A stretch of 64,000 nt of DNA from Actinomycetota bacterium. GTDB lineage: Bacteria > Actinomycetota > Thermoleophilia > RBG-16-64-13. The DNA lies in contig JADQBG010000020.1 of the NCBI GenBank assembly GCA_016278725.1, forward strand, positions 1 through 64,000, in the 5' to 3' direction. Shown piece by piece: positions 45,317 to 55,418 of the stretch. The notes below the pieces were generated by a model, which saw only the letters and a program-made list of their open reading frames with translations, made no database searches and was not told where the DNA came from. The stretch's first letter is position 1, and each line of letters opens with the position of its first letter. A program made the translations under genes and the position numbers.

Positions 45317-46573
45317 CTAGTTCTCCTGCGCGATCACTTCGCGGACACGCTCCAGGGTCTCGTCGACGTCCTCGGTCTCTTGCAGGTCCGGAGCCTTGAC
45401 GTCGGGCTCAATCCCCTTCTCGTTGATATTTCGCCCGTCGGGAGTGAGGTAGACCGCGGTGGTCACCTTCAGGGCGCCCTCGTTACTCAGCGGCTCGATG
45501 GTCTGCACCAGGCCTTTGCCGAAGCTGGTGTCCCCAACCAGGGTTGCCCGGCCCGTGTCCTGGAGCGCCCCGGCCACGATCTCCGACGCGCTGGCCGAGA
45601 ACTCGTCGATCAGCACGTAGAGCGGAACTTGGTCAAAAGCCTGTCCTTCGGCCTCATAGACCTGTTTGGGCGAATGCAGGCCCTCGGTGGTAACGATGGT
45701 GCCGTCCTCGATGAAAAGGCTGGCCACGTCGACCGCCTCGCTGAGAAGGCCTCCGCCGTTGCGGCGCAGATCGAGGATCACCGCATCGGCGTTTCCCTGG
45801 GTCACATATTGCTCGAGGGGCTCGCGCAGCTTCTCCGAGGATTCCTGCGAAAAGGTGAAGAACTGCAGATAGAGGACGTCCTGGCCGTCCACATCCAGCA
45901 TCTCGGCCTCGACCACGGGGATTTCGATCTCGCGGCGCTCCAACGTGAACTCCAGGGTTTCCCCGCCCTCGGGCAGGTGGATCTGATCCTGGGGCAGATC
46001 TTCGGGCAACGGCTCGGCGTCGGCCGGCGGCCGGTAGACTTCCAGGTCGACCGTGGAGCCCTCCGGGCCCTTGATCAGCGTGACCACTTCCTCCAGCGTC
46101 TTGCCCCGAACAGATTCGCCGCCGACCGCGGTGATGATATCGCCGGGCTCAATGCCTGCTTCCGCCGCGGGGCTGCCCTCGAAGGTCGTGACCACGGTAA
46201 CCAGACCGTTCTTTTCCTCGACGCTCATGCCGACGCCGGAGTACTGACCGCCCGAGTGCTCCCGGAAGCGTTCGTACTCCTCCGGGCTCATGTAGGTGGT
46301 GTAATCCTCTTCCAGCCCGCTTAGCATGCCGCGAATGGCGTCGTCCTGGAGCTCAGCGGGATCCACATCCCGGTAGTAGTTGCGATCCAGCTCGCCCAGG
46401 ACCTCCTCCTGCAGACGGAAGTCGAGCTCGCCGTTGTCGGTCAGCGCCAGTGCGTCCTGGATGCTTCCGCGCAGTCCGGGATGCACGCCGAAAAGGACGC
46501 CGAAAGAGAATACGACGATAAGCAGAAGAACGGCGACGACCGTGAAAAGCGTATTACGGAGCACTCGCTCCAA
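45317..46573 (-). CDS. ctpA: S41 family carboxy-terminal processing peptidase
   Basis: The 418-residue membrane-anchored protease has a TM helix at about 8-30, a PDZ domain (about 100-185: GVGMSVEEKNGLVTVV, AGIEPGDIITAVGGESV), and a catalytic domain with the Ser in FSASASEIVAGAL and the Lys in TSFGKGLVQTIEPL. Such Ser/Lys proteases trim envelope proteins. The start is TTG 46573 behind GGAGGTCGG. The M23 peptidase gene lies directly upstream, so CtpA may process it or its partners. Confidence 0.94.
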   Translation of the reverse strand: MERVLRNTLFTVVAVLLLIVVFSFGVLFGVHPGLRGSIQDALALTDNGELDFRLQEEVLGELDRNYYRDVDPAELQDDAIRGMLSGLEEDYTTYMSPEEYERFREHSGGQYSGVGMSVEEKNGLVTVVTTFEGSPAAEAGIEPGDIITAVGGESVRGKTLEEVVTLIKGPEGSTVDLEVYRPPADAEPLPEDLPQDQIHLPEGGETLEFTLERREIEIPVVEAEMLDVDGQDVLYLQFFTFSQESSEKLREPLEQYVTQGNADAVILDLRRNGGGLLSEAVDVASLFIEDGTIVTTEGLHSPKQVYEAEGQAFDQVPLYVLIDEFSASASEIVAGALQDTGRATLVGDTSFGKGLVQTIEPLSNEGALKVTTAVYLTPDGRNINEKGIEPDVKAPDLQETEDVDETLERVREVIAQEN

Positions 46574-46666
46574 CCGACCTCCAAGACAAAAGCCGGGCCG
46601 CTATTCTCATGTCGACAGCCCGAGCGGGGGTTCGCAAACCGGGTTCACCGGTCTCGAAAGGAGATT

Positions 46667-48055
46667 TTACAGGAAGTTGAGCGGGTTTACCGGGGAGCCG
46701 TTCCGCCGGACCTCGAAGTGGAGATGCGGACCCGTCGAGTATCCCGTGCTGCCCACGCGCCCCACCTGAGAGCCTTTGCCGACCGACTGCCCGTTCGAGA
46801 CCAGAAGCGCCGATTGGTGAGCGTAGAGTGTGGTCAGCCCTCCGCCGTGCGAGATGATCACCGTTTTGCCATAGCCTCCGCGCCAGCCGGCGTACACGAC
46901 GGTCCCCGCATCGGCGGCTTTGATCGGCGTGCCCGCGCCCACGGCGATGTCGATCCCGGTGTGCATCCTGCGCGTCTTGAAAATGGGGTGGACCCGATAG
47001 CCAAAGCTCGAGCTGATCCGTCCCGATACCGGCCACATCATCTGCCCGGTCCCCTGCACCGAACCGGCCGCCGGAGTGGAGGCGATACCGCGCAGTTCGG
47101 CTTCGATGCTGTTGGATTCCGCGAGCAGGGAATTCTCCTGCTTCTCCCAGGCCGCCTTGTCGGTCTCGGCCTTCGCCACGATCGCCTGCTTGGCGTCGCG
47201 GGCCCCGTCCAGTTCCCGGAGGGTGGTTACCCTCAGGCCGACCAGTTCCTCGAGATGGGCGGTGGTCTCGGCCTGCTCGGCCTCCATCTTGGCGACCTGC
47301 GCCTGATCCTGCTCGAGCGAGTCCTTCTCGCGCGCCACCTTGGTTCGCAGCCGCTCGATCTCGTTGAGCACGTCTTGATCCTGCTCGATGACCCGGTTGA
47401 GCAGGTCCATGCGATTGATCAGATCGAGCAGACGCTCGGTATTGAGTAAAATCTCCACGTAGGCGATGCGGCCGCCCTTGTAGATGGCCGCGGCCCTTTC
47501 CCCCACCCGCTCCTGCTGGACCCTCAGATCCTGACGCGCCTTGTCCAGGGTCTTCTGGCGCTCGCGGATGGCCGTCTCCAGCCGATCGAGTTCGGCACGC
47601 GTCTCGGAGAGTTTGGCCTCGGCGGCGTCGCGCTTGCGGGTGACGGTGGCGAGTTCCCCCTCCAACCCGTCGATCTTCTGATCGAGAGAGGAGATGTCCT
47701 GAAGCGCCGCCTTCTTGGTGGCCTCCGCCTGATCGATGTTCTTGCGGATCTCGCCGAGCTTGCGCTGGGTTTCGTCGAGTTTGTCCCGCAGTTGCGCTCG
47801 GCTGGTGGCGGCTTGGGCAGAATCGAGACCGGGCGGGCGAGTGGAGGGCGGAGCCAGCAACGATGCCGCCACGAATAGGCCCGCGAGCAAGAGAAGGGCC
47901 AGGGCACGGGAACGACTTCGGGAAAGCCGGGGCAGGCCGAGGCCCCGGTCGGCCTCGGCCTGCGTCGCTTGGGCACGCATCTCCGGAGTGCGCGTCTTCG
48001 CGGCCGAAGCCGCCCCCGGGCGCGTCCCTCGTTTGCCGATCCCCCTGATGCTCAT
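46667..48055 (-). CDS. M23 peptidase with EnvC-like coiled coil
   Basis: The 462-residue protein has a long basic N-terminus with a TM/signal helix ([18 protein letters not shown], about 51-68), a long coiled coil (about 85-330), and an LytM/M23 domain (about 345-460) with [21 protein letters not shown] and the HLHFEV motif, so the zinc ligands are retained. It resembles EnvC/PcsB-type hydrolases or activators controlled by FtsEX, whose genes are directly upstream. An 87-base gap holds a 7-bp hairpin (48102-48108 with 48120-48126). Confidence 0.93.
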   Translation of the reverse strand: MSIRGIGKRGTRPGAASAAKTRTPEMRAQATQAEADRGLGLPRLSRSRSRALALLLLAGLFVAASLLAPPSTRPPGLDSAQAATSRAQLRDKLDETQRKLGEIRKNIDQAEATKKAALQDISSLDQKIDGLEGELATVTRKRDAAEAKLSETRAELDRLETAIRERQKTLDKARQDLRVQQERVGERAAAIYKGGRIAYVEILLNTERLLDLINRMDLLNRVIEQDQDVLNEIERLRTKVAREKDSLEQDQAQVAKMEAEQAETTAHLEELVGLRVTTLRELDGARDAKQAIVAKAETDKAAWEKQENSLLAESNSIEAELRGIASTPAAGSVQGTGQMMWPVSGRISSSFGYRVHPIFKTRRMHTGIDIAVGAGTPIKAADAGTVVYAGWRGGYGKTVIISHGGGLTTLYAHQSALLVSNGQSVGKGSQVGRVGSTGYSTGPHLHFEVRRNGSPVNPLNFL

Positions 48056-48142
48056 ATCCTCCCTGGCCCGGTTACCCGGTAACTCATGGCTTTCCTACGT
48101 TCGGCGCGCCCCGAGGTAACGCGCCGCGATGCCTTTACGCGG

Positions 48143-49018
48143 CTAGACGTTCAGGAAGCGCCGCAGACCAAGACCCGATCCGGCCGCCCCGATCAACGCG
48201 CCCACTCCCAGCAGCACGATGGCCAGCTGCACAAACGAGATGGCATCGAAGGGCACCGAGAGGAATATCAGGTTCTCCCTAATGCGCTCGACCACGAAGT
48301 CGGTTCCCAGTTGGACCACGGCCAGAGCGGCGGCGGCGCCGACCGTGCCCACCACTATGCCTTCGATGACGAAGGGCCAGCGAATGAACCAGTTGGTCGC
48401 GCCCACCAGCTTCATGATCTCGACCTCCTTGCGGCGGGCGTAGATCGAGAGCCGGATGGTGTTCGAGATCAGCAGGATCGACACCCCGCCGAGCATCACG
48501 AGAAAGACCACCAGGATGTTGCGGATGACCGAGGTCACCTGGAAGATGCGTTCGGCTATCTCCTGCCCGTAGCTGACTTCGTCGATGTACTCGCGTCCCT
48601 CGAGCCTCTGGGCGACTTTCCCGACCTCTTCGGGGTCGTTCAAAGAGATTTCGAAGGAAGCGGGCAGGGGATTCCTGCCCAGGTCTTCGACCACATCGGC
48701 GCCTTCACCCATGTCCTCTTTGAGGCGCTGCAGGGCTTCGTCCTTGCTCACGAATTGCGATTGCTTGACCTCTTCCCAGCCCACGATCTCCCCCTGCAGG
48801 GTCTCGATCTGCTCTGCGGTCACCGAGTCCTTGAGGAAGACGCTGATCTCCACCTTTTGCTCGACGTCCTTGAGCACCGCCTCGATGTTGTAGACGAAGA
48901 CCATGACCGCCCCGAGCACGGCCATGCTCAAGAAGACCGTCACCAGCGCGGCGATGGTCATGAAGTAATTGCGCCGCAGGGAGCGCAGCGCCTCCGCCAG
49001 GAAGAACTTAACTTTCAC
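48143..49018 (-). CDS. ftsX: cell division ABC-type protein FtsX
   Basis: The 291-residue protein has four TM helices with a large extracytoplasmic loop between TM1 (about 21-45) and TM2 (about 165-190), the FtsX topology. The RRKEVEIMKLVGATNWFIRWPF motif is diagnostic. FtsX with FtsE transmits ATP-driven changes to a cell-wall hydrolase outside, here probably the M23 protein encoded next. GTG 49018 (product begins VKVKFFLAEALRSLRRN) has GGAGGG 8 bases upstream; GTG 49027 is an alternative. The gene overlaps the end of ftsE. Confidence 0.94.
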   Translation of the reverse strand: MKVKFFLAEALRSLRRNYFMTIAALVTVFLSMAVLGAVMVFVYNIEAVLKDVEQKVEISVFLKDSVTAEQIETLQGEIVGWEEVKQSQFVSKDEALQRLKEDMGEGADVVEDLGRNPLPASFEISLNDPEEVGKVAQRLEGREYIDEVSYGQEIAERIFQVTSVIRNILVVFLVMLGGVSILLISNTIRLSIYARRKEVEIMKLVGATNWFIRWPFVIEGIVVGTVGAAAALAVVQLGTDFVVERIRENLIFLSVPFDAISFVQLAIVLLGVGALIGAAGSGLGLRRFLNV

Positions 49019-49691
49019 CGTAGCCACCCCTCCGCTGGTCGCGGACGATCTGCCCGTCGTCCAGGGCGATCACCCGGCGGCGCATGGCGTCCACCATTTC
49101 CCGATCGTGGGTCGCCATGATCACCGTCGTGCCGGTCTTGTTGATCCGGTAGAGCAGCTGCATGATGCCGTTCGAGGTTTCGGGATCCAAATTCCCCGTG
49201 GGTTCGTCGGCGATCAAAAGCGGCGGGTGATTGACGAAGGCGCGGGCTATGGAAACCCGCTGCTGTTCCCCGCCGGAAAGCTCATCCGGATAGTTGTTGG
49301 CCTTGTGCGACAGACCCACCAAATTGAGGATCTCGCTGACCTTGCGCCTGGCGGAACTGCCGCCGTTGCCGGTGACCTGCAGGGCGTAAAGCACGTTGTC
49401 GAAGATGGTCTTCGAATTCAGGAGCTTGAAGTCCTGAAACACGCAGCCGATGTTGCGCCGCAGGTAGGGCACCTTCCACTTGCGCAGGGTCCCCAGGTCT
49501 CGGCCGCCGACGGCGATTCTGCCGCGGTCGGGATCGATCTCTTTGATCAGCAATCTGATGAAGGTGGATTTGCCCGAGCCCGAGGGGCCCACGAGGAACA
49601 CGAACTCGCCCTTTTCGATATGTAGGTCCACGCCCTCGAGCCCGATGGTGTCGGGGGGGTATATCTTCGTTACGTCTTCGAACTTGATCAA
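49008..49691 (-). CDS. ftsE: cell division ATP-binding protein FtsE
   Basis: The 227-residue ABC ATPase has Walker A GPSGSGKST (about 36-44), the Q-loop segment CVFQDFKLL, signature ELSGGEQQRVSIARA, Walker B LLIADEPTGNLD and the switch histidine in MATHD. TTG 49691 follows AGGAGACGCGG. It partners with FtsX. Confidence 0.96.
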   Translation of the reverse strand: MIKFEDVTKIYPPDTIGLEGVDLHIEKGEFVFLVGPSGSGKSTFIRLLIKEIDPDRGRIAVGGRDLGTLRKWKVPYLRRNIGCVFQDFKLLNSKTIFDNVLYALQVTGNGGSSARRKVSEILNLVGLSHKANNYPDELSGGEQQRVSIARAFVNHPPLLIADEPTGNLDPETSNGIMQLLYRINKTGTTVIMATHDREMVDAMRRRVIALDDGQIVRDQRRGGYGES

Positions 49692-49805
49692 CCGCGTCTC
49701 CTACTTCTCCGCGTACTGCTCTCCAGAGAGAGACCGAACCGTCGCGAAACCATCACCGGCACAGGGAGCGTTAGAGGTATTCTCGACGGCGGCGTTAACT
49801 CCTTG

Positions 49806-49827
49806 AAAACCCCGCCGGCTCGCGGGG
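49806..49827 (-). terminator. intrinsic terminator after prfB
   Basis: CCCCGC (49810-49815) pairs with GCGGGG (49822-49827). On the minus strand the stem is followed by TTTT (49809-49806). A second small dyad, ACTACA-CGA-TGTAGT (49837-49851), lies just before it. It separates prfB from ftsE. Confidence 0.65.
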
Positions 49828-49877
49828 GCCCCATAAACTACACGATGTAGTCCAAAGTTGCCACCCATTAGGCATGA

Positions 49878-51039
49878 TTAGGCCTTTCCCCGGTCCTCTG
49901 CCGCTGCCCGCTGCAGGAGATAGGCCCGGATGAACTCGTCGATGTCTCCGTTCAGCACGCCCTCGACGTTCCCCTTCTCCAGATTGCTCCGGTGGTCCTT
50001 GGCCAGGGTGTAAGGGGCCATCACGTAAGAGCGGATCTGACTGCCCCAGCCGATGTCCTTCTGCTCGCCCTTTTCCCGGGCCATTTCTTCCTGCCGGCGC
50101 TCGTGCTGAAGAAGGACCAGTTTGCCGCGCAGCATCTTCATCGCCGTCTCGCGGTTCTGCAGTTGCGAGCGTTCGTTCTGGCACTGGACCACTATCTTGG
50201 TGGGCAGGTGCGTGATGCGCACCGCGGAGTCGGTCTTGTTGACATGTTGGCCGCCCGCGCCCGAAGCCCGGTAGGTCTCAACGCGCAGATCCTTGTCGTC
50301 AATCTGCACCTCGGCGGCCTCCTCGACCATCGGAGTCACGTCCACCGAGGCGAAGGACGTGTGACGCCGGTTGGCCGCGTCAAAGGGCGAGATGCGCACC
50401 AGCCGGTGAACTCCCCTCTCGGCGGCGGCCAACCCGTAGGCATTCTCTCCGCGGATGGTGACCGTCGCGCTCTTGATGCCGGCTTCGTCCCCCTCGGTCA
50501 CTTCGTTGATTTCGACATCGAATCCGCGGCTGTTCGCCCAGCGCGTGTACATGCGGAGCAGCATCTCTGCCCAATCCTGACTCTCGGTGCCGCCGGCGCC
50601 CGGGTGGATGTTCATGATGGCGTCGCCGCCGTCGAACTCCCCATTGAAGAGGCGCTGCTCCTCAAAGCGGTTGAGTTCCTCCGCCACCTGGCTCCCGAGC
50701 TCGTCCAGTTCCGCGGTGACTTCCGCGGGCAGATCCTGGCCTTGGCCCTCTTCGGTTCCCATTTCGAGCAGCAAGTCCATATCCTCGAGGTGCGAGGTGA
50801 CCAGACGGTAGAGCTCCAAGCGGGACTTCAGGCGGCTGTAGCGGGAGGAGACCTTCTGGGCGTAGGCCTGGTCGTCCCAGAATTCCGGGCCGTGCATCTC
50901 CTCCTCGAGGGAAGCGATCTCCCCCTCTAGCGAATCCGGGTCAAAGGTACTCCTTAACCCAGGCGAGCTTCTCGTGGAAGCCGGCCAAATCCTCCTGGTA
51001 CTGGGTGACGGTGCGCGCGGTGTCAGTGTGCTGATTCAT
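49878..51039 (-). CDS. prfB: peptide chain release factor 2, made by programmed +1 frameshift
   Basis: The gene is read in two frames: 51039-50944 (32 codons) and, after skipping one T at 50943, 50942-49878, giving 386 residues. RF2 recognises UAA and UGA. The tripeptide motif SPF is in RISPFDAANRRHTSF and the peptidyl-hydrolysis loop is ASGAGGQHVNKTDS. The zero frame stops at TGA 50943-50941, which RF2 itself would read, so its level controls the shift. ATG 51039 lies 10 bases after the secA stop, so the gene probably shares the secA transcript. Confidence 0.96.
50940..50955 (-). promoter_or_regulatory. prfB frameshift signal
   Basis: The minus strand reads AAGGAG-TAC-CTT-TGA-C: an internal Shine-Dalgarno sequence, the slippery CTT codon and an in-frame stop followed by C, the classical RF2 autoregulation signal. 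Translation resumes in the +1 frame with DPDSLEGEIASLEEEMHG, which matches the RF2 N-terminal helix. Confidence 0.95.
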
Positions 51040-51049
51040 ACCCAAGTGT

Positions 51050-53728
51050 CTAGGCTCCGTGGCATTTCTTGTATTTCTTACCGCTGCCGCAGGGACAGGG
51101 GTCGTTGCGGCCCACCTTGTCGTCCACATGGCGCGGCGCGGTGACGGTCTGCGTGGCGCTCTGGGCGCTCTCGTACTGCTGCCGGCCGGTGTCGGCCAGT
51201 ACCGGGTTCTGGGCGCCGAAGCCAAAGGCTGCAGGCTGACCGGCGCTGCCCACCCCCGGGCCGACGTAGGTGACGTCGCCTCTGGGCTTCTCGACGGCGC
51301 TCTCCTCCTGTTCCGGCCGAGTGATCTCCACGTGGTAGACGTAGCGGACGAAGTCCTCCTGGATGGAATCCATCATCCGTTGGAACATGGCGAAGCCCTC
51401 GGACTTGTATTCGACCAGAGGGTCTCTCTGCGCGAGCGCCCGCAGTCCGATGCCCTCCCGCAAATAGTCCATCTCGTAGAGGTGGTCGCGCCACTTCGCG
51501 TCCAGGACCCGGAGCAGCACCCAGCGCTCGACGTTGCGAATCGTCTCCTCGCCCAACTCCTCTTCACGGGACTCATAGACCGCGAGGGCGTCCTCGACCA
51601 CCAGATCGGCAAGCTCTTCGGGCGTCAGCACCTCCAGGTCGAGCCCGGCCAGGTCGATGGTGGCGGGGAAGAATCCCTTCACGATCGTCAGGAACTCCTC
51701 CAGATCCCACTCTTCGACGTACTGGGTCTCGGCGGCGAACTCGGCCACCTTGCTGCGCATCACCCGCTCGATGATCTCGCGCACGTCTTCGCCCAGGTCC
51801 TCGCCCTCGAGGATGCGCTCGCGCTGACCGTAGATGACCTCTCGCTGCTTGTTCATGACGTCGTCGTACTCGAGCACGCGCTTCCGGATGGCGAAGTTCT
51901 GCTCCTCCACCTTCTTCTGGGCGTTCTCCACCCCGCGAGAAATCAGCCGGTGCTGGATGGGCACGTCCTCCTCGAGGCCCAGGCGGTCCATCATGCCGTA
52001 GATGCGGTCACCGGCGAATAGCCGCATCAGGTCGTCCTCCAGAGAGATGTAGAAGCGGCTCGCGCCTTCGTCGCCCTGCCGGCCCGAACGGCCGCGCAGC
52101 TGATTGTCGATCCGCCGCGACTCGTGCCGTTCGGTACCCAGGACGTACAGACCGCCGACCGCCTTGACTCCATCGCCCAGCTTGATGTCGGTCCCCCGGC
52201 CGGCCATGTTCGTGGCGATGGTGATGGCGCCCTGTTGTCCGGCGCACTCGACGATCTGCGCTTCGCGCGCGTGTTGCTTGGCGTTCAAGACCTCGTGGGG
52301 GATTCCCCGCCGGGTGAGCATGCCGGCGAGCCGCTCGGACTTCTCCACCGAGATGGTGCCGACCAGGACCGGCTGGCCCCGCTCGTAGCAGTCGGCGATG
52401 TCCTCGACCACGGCCCTGAACTTGGCCTTCTCGGTCTTGTAGATCAGATCGTCACGGTCCTCCCGGATCATCGGCATGTTGGTGGGAACGACCACGACCT
52501 CCATGTCGTAGATCTCCCGGAACTCGTCGGCTTCGGTGGCCGCGGTCCCGGTCATGCCCGAGAGCTTCTCGTAGAGCCGGAAGTAGTTCTGCAGGGTGAT
52601 GGTGGCGAGGGTCTGATTCTCCTGCTTGATCTTGACGCCCTCTTTGGCCTCGATCGCCTGGTGCAGGCCTTCGGAGTACCGGCGGCCCTCCAGCACCCGC
52701 CCGGTGTACTCGTCGATGATCTTGACCTCGCCGTTATCCAGCAGATAGTCGACGTCGCGCTTGAAGAGCGATTGCGCCTTGAGCGCCTGCTGCAGGTGGT
52801 TGACCAGCTGCCCGGAGAGGTCTTCGTAGAGGTTTTCCAGCCCGAGCATGGCCTCGACCCGGGCGAGACCCTCCTCGGTGATGCCTACGGTCTTCTTCTT
52901 CTCGTCTACCTCGTAGTCGTGCTCGGCGGCGGCGCGCCCGTGGCGGTCGCCGCCCTCGTGATCCGAGCTGTCCTCGTGGGTGACGTCCTTGGCCTTGAGT
53001 TGTTTGGCGATGCGGGCAAAATCGTAATAGGTCTTTGCGGCGTGCTCGCCCGCGCCGGAGATGATGAGCGGGGTCCGGGCCTCATCGACGAGGATGGAGT
53101 CCACCTCGTCCACGATGCAGAAGTTGTGGCCCCGCTGGACCTTCCCCTCACTGGCGTGCGCCATGTTGTCGCGCAGATAGTCGAAGCCAAACTCGGTATT
53201 GGTGCCGTAGGTGATGTCACGCGCGTAGATCTCGCGGCGTTCCTCGGGCTTCATGGCGTTATGGACGGCCCCCACGGTGAGGCCCAGGAACTCGTAGACC
53301 GGCCCCATCCACTCGGCGTCCCGCTGAGCCAGGTAGTCGTTCACCGTGACCACATGCACGCCCTTGGCGGGGAGCGCGTTCAGATAAACGGGCATGGTTG
53401 CGACCAGAGTCTTGCCCTCGCCGGTCTTCATCTCGGCGATGGAACCCTGGTGCAGGACCACCGCGCCCATCACCTGCACGTCGAAGGGGCGCATGCCCAG
53501 AGTGCGCCGCGCCGCCTCGCGGACCACGGCGAAGGCTTCGGACATGAGCTCATCGAGCTCTTCGCCTTCCTCCAGCCGCGCGCGGAACTCCTCGGTCTTA
53601 TCCCGAAGCTCGTCATCGGTCAACGGCTCGATCTCGGGCTCGAGTGCGGCCACGCGCTCGACGACGTCATCGAGTTGCTTGACCTTACGGCCCTCGCCGG
53701 CCCTGAGAATCTTGTCCAACAAACCCAT
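51050..53728 (-). CDS. secA: preprotein translocase ATPase SecA
   Basis: The 892-residue motor drives secretion through SecYEG. Walker A is MKTGEGKT, the DEAD-type motif is [15 protein letters not shown], and the second helicase domain holds [14 protein letters not shown] and [13 protein letters not shown]. The C-terminal zinc domain [17 protein letters not shown] is intact. An acidic/His-rich insertion at about 240-260 ([26 protein letters not shown] in part) is longer than usual. ATG 53728. It would export the SLH proteins and envelope peptidases in this window. Confidence 0.97.
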   Translation of the reverse strand: MGLLDKILRAGEGRKVKQLDDVVERVAALEPEIEPLTDDELRDKTEEFRARLEEGEELDELMSEAFAVVREAARRTLGMRPFDVQVMGAVVLHQGSIAEMKTGEGKTLVATMPVYLNALPAKGVHVVTVNDYLAQRDAEWMGPVYEFLGLTVGAVHNAMKPEERREIYARDITYGTNTEFGFDYLRDNMAHASEGKVQRGHNFCIVDEVDSILVDEARTPLIISGAGEHAAKTYYDFARIAKQLKAKDVTHEDSSDHEGGDRHGRAAAEHDYEVDEKKKTVGITEEGLARVEAMLGLENLYEDLSGQLVNHLQQALKAQSLFKRDVDYLLDNGEVKIIDEYTGRVLEGRRYSEGLHQAIEAKEGVKIKQENQTLATITLQNYFRLYEKLSGMTGTAATEADEFREIYDMEVVVVPTNMPMIREDRDDLIYKTEKAKFRAVVEDIADCYERGQPVLVGTISVEKSERLAGMLTRRGIPHEVLNAKQHAREAQIVECAGQQGAITIATNMAGRGTDIKLGDGVKAVGGLYVLGTERHESRRIDNQLRGRSGRQGDEGASRFYISLEDDLMRLFAGDRIYGMMDRLGLEEDVPIQHRLISRGVENAQKKVEEQNFAIRKRVLEYDDVMNKQREVIYGQRERILEGEDLGEDVREIIERVMRSKVAEFAAETQYVEEWDLEEFLTIVKGFFPATIDLAGLDLEVLTPEELADLVVEDALAVYESREEELGEETIRNVERWVLLRVLDAKWRDHLYEMDYLREGIGLRALAQRDPLVEYKSEGFAMFQRMMDSIQEDFVRYVYHVEITRPEQEESAVEKPRGDVTYVGPGVGSAGQPAAFGFGAQNPVLADTGRQQYESAQSATQTVTAPRHVDDKVGRNDPCPCGSGKKYKKCHGA

Positions 53729-53750
53729 ATCTACTACCCGGTGTTCTCGG

Positions 53751-54338
53751 CTATTTCTGGGGCTCGATCAGCCCGTAATCTCCGTCGCGACGCCGGTAGA
53801 CGACCGCCGTGTCATTGGTGTCCGCGCTGGTGAAGACGAAGAAGTCGTGTCCCACGAGCTCCATCTGCAGAGCGGCTTCCTCGGCGGTCATGGGCTTGAT
53901 CATGATCTGCTTGGTCTTGACGATCTGAGGCGAGCCCTCGCCCTCGTCGGCCATGGTGGTCTCCGAGGCGCCCGCAGCAGGCTGCTCGAGCGGTTTGACT
54001 CCGAAATTGATCACGGCTTCGCGGTGGCCCAAAGCATGGCGCTGGCTCAGCCTTCCCCGGTATTTCTTGACCTGCCGCTCCAACTTGGCGGCCACCAAGT
54101 CGAGCGAGGCGTACATGTCGGTGGTCGCTTCGCGCGCGCGGATGACCGGGCCCTTGGTGAAGATGGTCACCTCGGCCACCTGGTTGTCCGCGATCGCGGG
54201 ATTCTTCTCCTGCATCAGCTCGATGTCGCACTGAGCTTCGTCAAAGACGTACTTGGAAAGCCGCCCGATCTTCTCTTCGGCGTACTCGGTCAGCGCGTCC
54301 GTTAGTTCGACGTTGCGGCCCTTCACGATAAGCTTCAC
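53751..54338 (-). CDS. hpf: long-form ribosome hibernation promoting factor
   Basis: The 195-residue protein has the N-terminal HPF/YfiA domain ([25 protein letters not shown]) and the C-terminal dimerisation domain ([30 protein letters not shown]), so it would form 100S ribosome dimers in stationary phase. GTG 54338 has AAGGAG 7 bases upstream. secA follows after 22 bases. Confidence 0.95.
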   Translation of the reverse strand: MKLIVKGRNVELTDALTEYAEEKIGRLSKYVFDEAQCDIELMQEKNPAIADNQVAEVTIFTKGPVIRAREATTDMYASLDLVAAKLERQVKKYRGRLSQRHALGHREAVINFGVKPLEQPAAGASETTMADEGEGSPQIVKTKQIMIKPMTAEEAALQMELVGHDFFVFTSADTNDTAVVYRRRDGDYGLIEPQK

Positions 54339-54388
54339 CAGGGTCTCCTTGTCCGTTGTCGATTCGACCCGGGCTGAGCCTCGAGGCG

Positions 54389-54414
54389 AACAGTATATGT
54401 TACCACCCGTTCCC
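54389..54414 (-). promoter_or_regulatory. candidate promoter of hpf, possibly stress-sigma type
   Basis: On the minus strand GGGAAC (54414-54409), 17 bases, then GTT (54391-54389) resembles the SigR/SigH-type GGAAN-N17/18-GTT pattern of actinobacteria. TATACT (54397-54392) in the same stretch could be a housekeeping -10, but its -35 is poor. The start would be about 45 bases before the hpf GTG. Confidence 0.4.
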
Positions 54415-54446
54415 TCTGGCACCGCCCTGGGTCCCGTCTGCTGCCG

Positions 54447-55343
54447 CTAATCCCGGGTGACCGAGCCACCGCCCGGGGTACGGCAAAAGGTGAATACGTA
54501 AACGGGGAGGCCGAAGCCACCCTCGATCACCGCGGAAACCTCGTGCGCCGTGGCTCCCGTGGTGTAGACGTCGTCCACCAGAATCACCGCCTTCGCCTCT
54601 TCGGGGGGCGCGCTCGGCACCGCCGCGAACGCCCCTTTGAGATTCTCCCGCCGGCCCCGGCGGTCCAAGGACTGCTGGTGGCCGGTGCGGGCCGTCTTAC
54701 GCACCAGGGCGCGGGCCTCGCAGCCCGCCATCCGCGCCAGCCTCCGGGCGAGGATCTCCGCCTGGTTATACCCGCGCCGCCGCTGCACGGACCCATGCGC
54801 CGGAACCCAGGTGAACAGCAGCGAACTCGCCGCGCGGGGCCGGGCGCCGCCATCCACACGACTCGCACCCGAGACTGCCATTTCCAGGATCTCGGCGCAG
54901 GCCGGCCAGGCGAGCTCGGTCATCAACGGTGCCAGGGAACGGAGACCGGCTCCTTTCAGACCCAGCACCAACGAGCGGGCGGCATCCCGATACACAAAGG
55001 CGCTCCGCGCCGCGCGGAAGGCAAAACCGGCGGCAACGCACTCCCCGCAGTAAGGCACCGAAAGCCCGGCGCCTTCGGGCGAGCCGCAGCGCTCGCAGCC
55101 CTCGGCCAGAGGCACCAGCGTGGCCGTGCACTCGGCGCAGAGCAGTTCACCGAAATCGCCGCAATGAGCGCACCGCGCAGGCAGGAAGAATTCGAGCAAG
55201 GCTTCCTTGGCCTCTTGCAGCCGGCTGCGGCGCTCGAAAGTCTGGGGCGTGACGGGAAGGCCCAGGCCGGAGGCAGTTTCCCCGCCGCGCGCCGGGCCGG
55301 TACCGTCCGGCGCGGAGTTTGCCTGCATGATGCGCGAAGTCAC
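54447..55343 (-). CDS. comF: ComF family phosphoribosyltransferase-like protein
   Basis: The 298-residue protein has two zinc-finger pairs (CAHCGDFGELLCAEC and CERCGSPEG...CGEC, about 58-105) and a type I PRTase domain with the PRPP loop AVILVDDVYTTGAT. ComF acts in DNA uptake in competent bacteria and is also widespread elsewhere. GTG 55343 has no clear ribosome site; the conserved part begins about 40 residues in. Confidence 0.9.
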   Translation of the reverse strand: MTSRIMQANSAPDGTGPARGGETASGLGLPVTPQTFERRSRLQEAKEALLEFFLPARCAHCGDFGELLCAECTATLVPLAEGCERCGSPEGAGLSVPYCGECVAAGFAFRAARSAFVYRDAARSLVLGLKGAGLRSLAPLMTELAWPACAEILEMAVSGASRVDGGARPRAASSLLFTWVPAHGSVQRRRGYNQAEILARRLARMAGCEARALVRKTARTGHQQSLDRRGRRENLKGAFAAVPSAPPEEAKAVILVDDVYTTGATAHEVSAVIEGGFGLPVYVFTFCRTPGGGSVTRD

Positions 55344-55418
55344 GGCGGCTACCGTTGCCCGGCGTTCATGAGATCGGGGTGTCCGATGGTCCGCGGTCCT
55401 GGGGTTGACCGGAGGCGC

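Noticed and set aside
50897-51039. prfB as a broken gene because of the in-frame TGA
   Set aside because: The TGA lies in the standard RF2 programmed-frameshift signal and the +1 frame continues the conserved protein.
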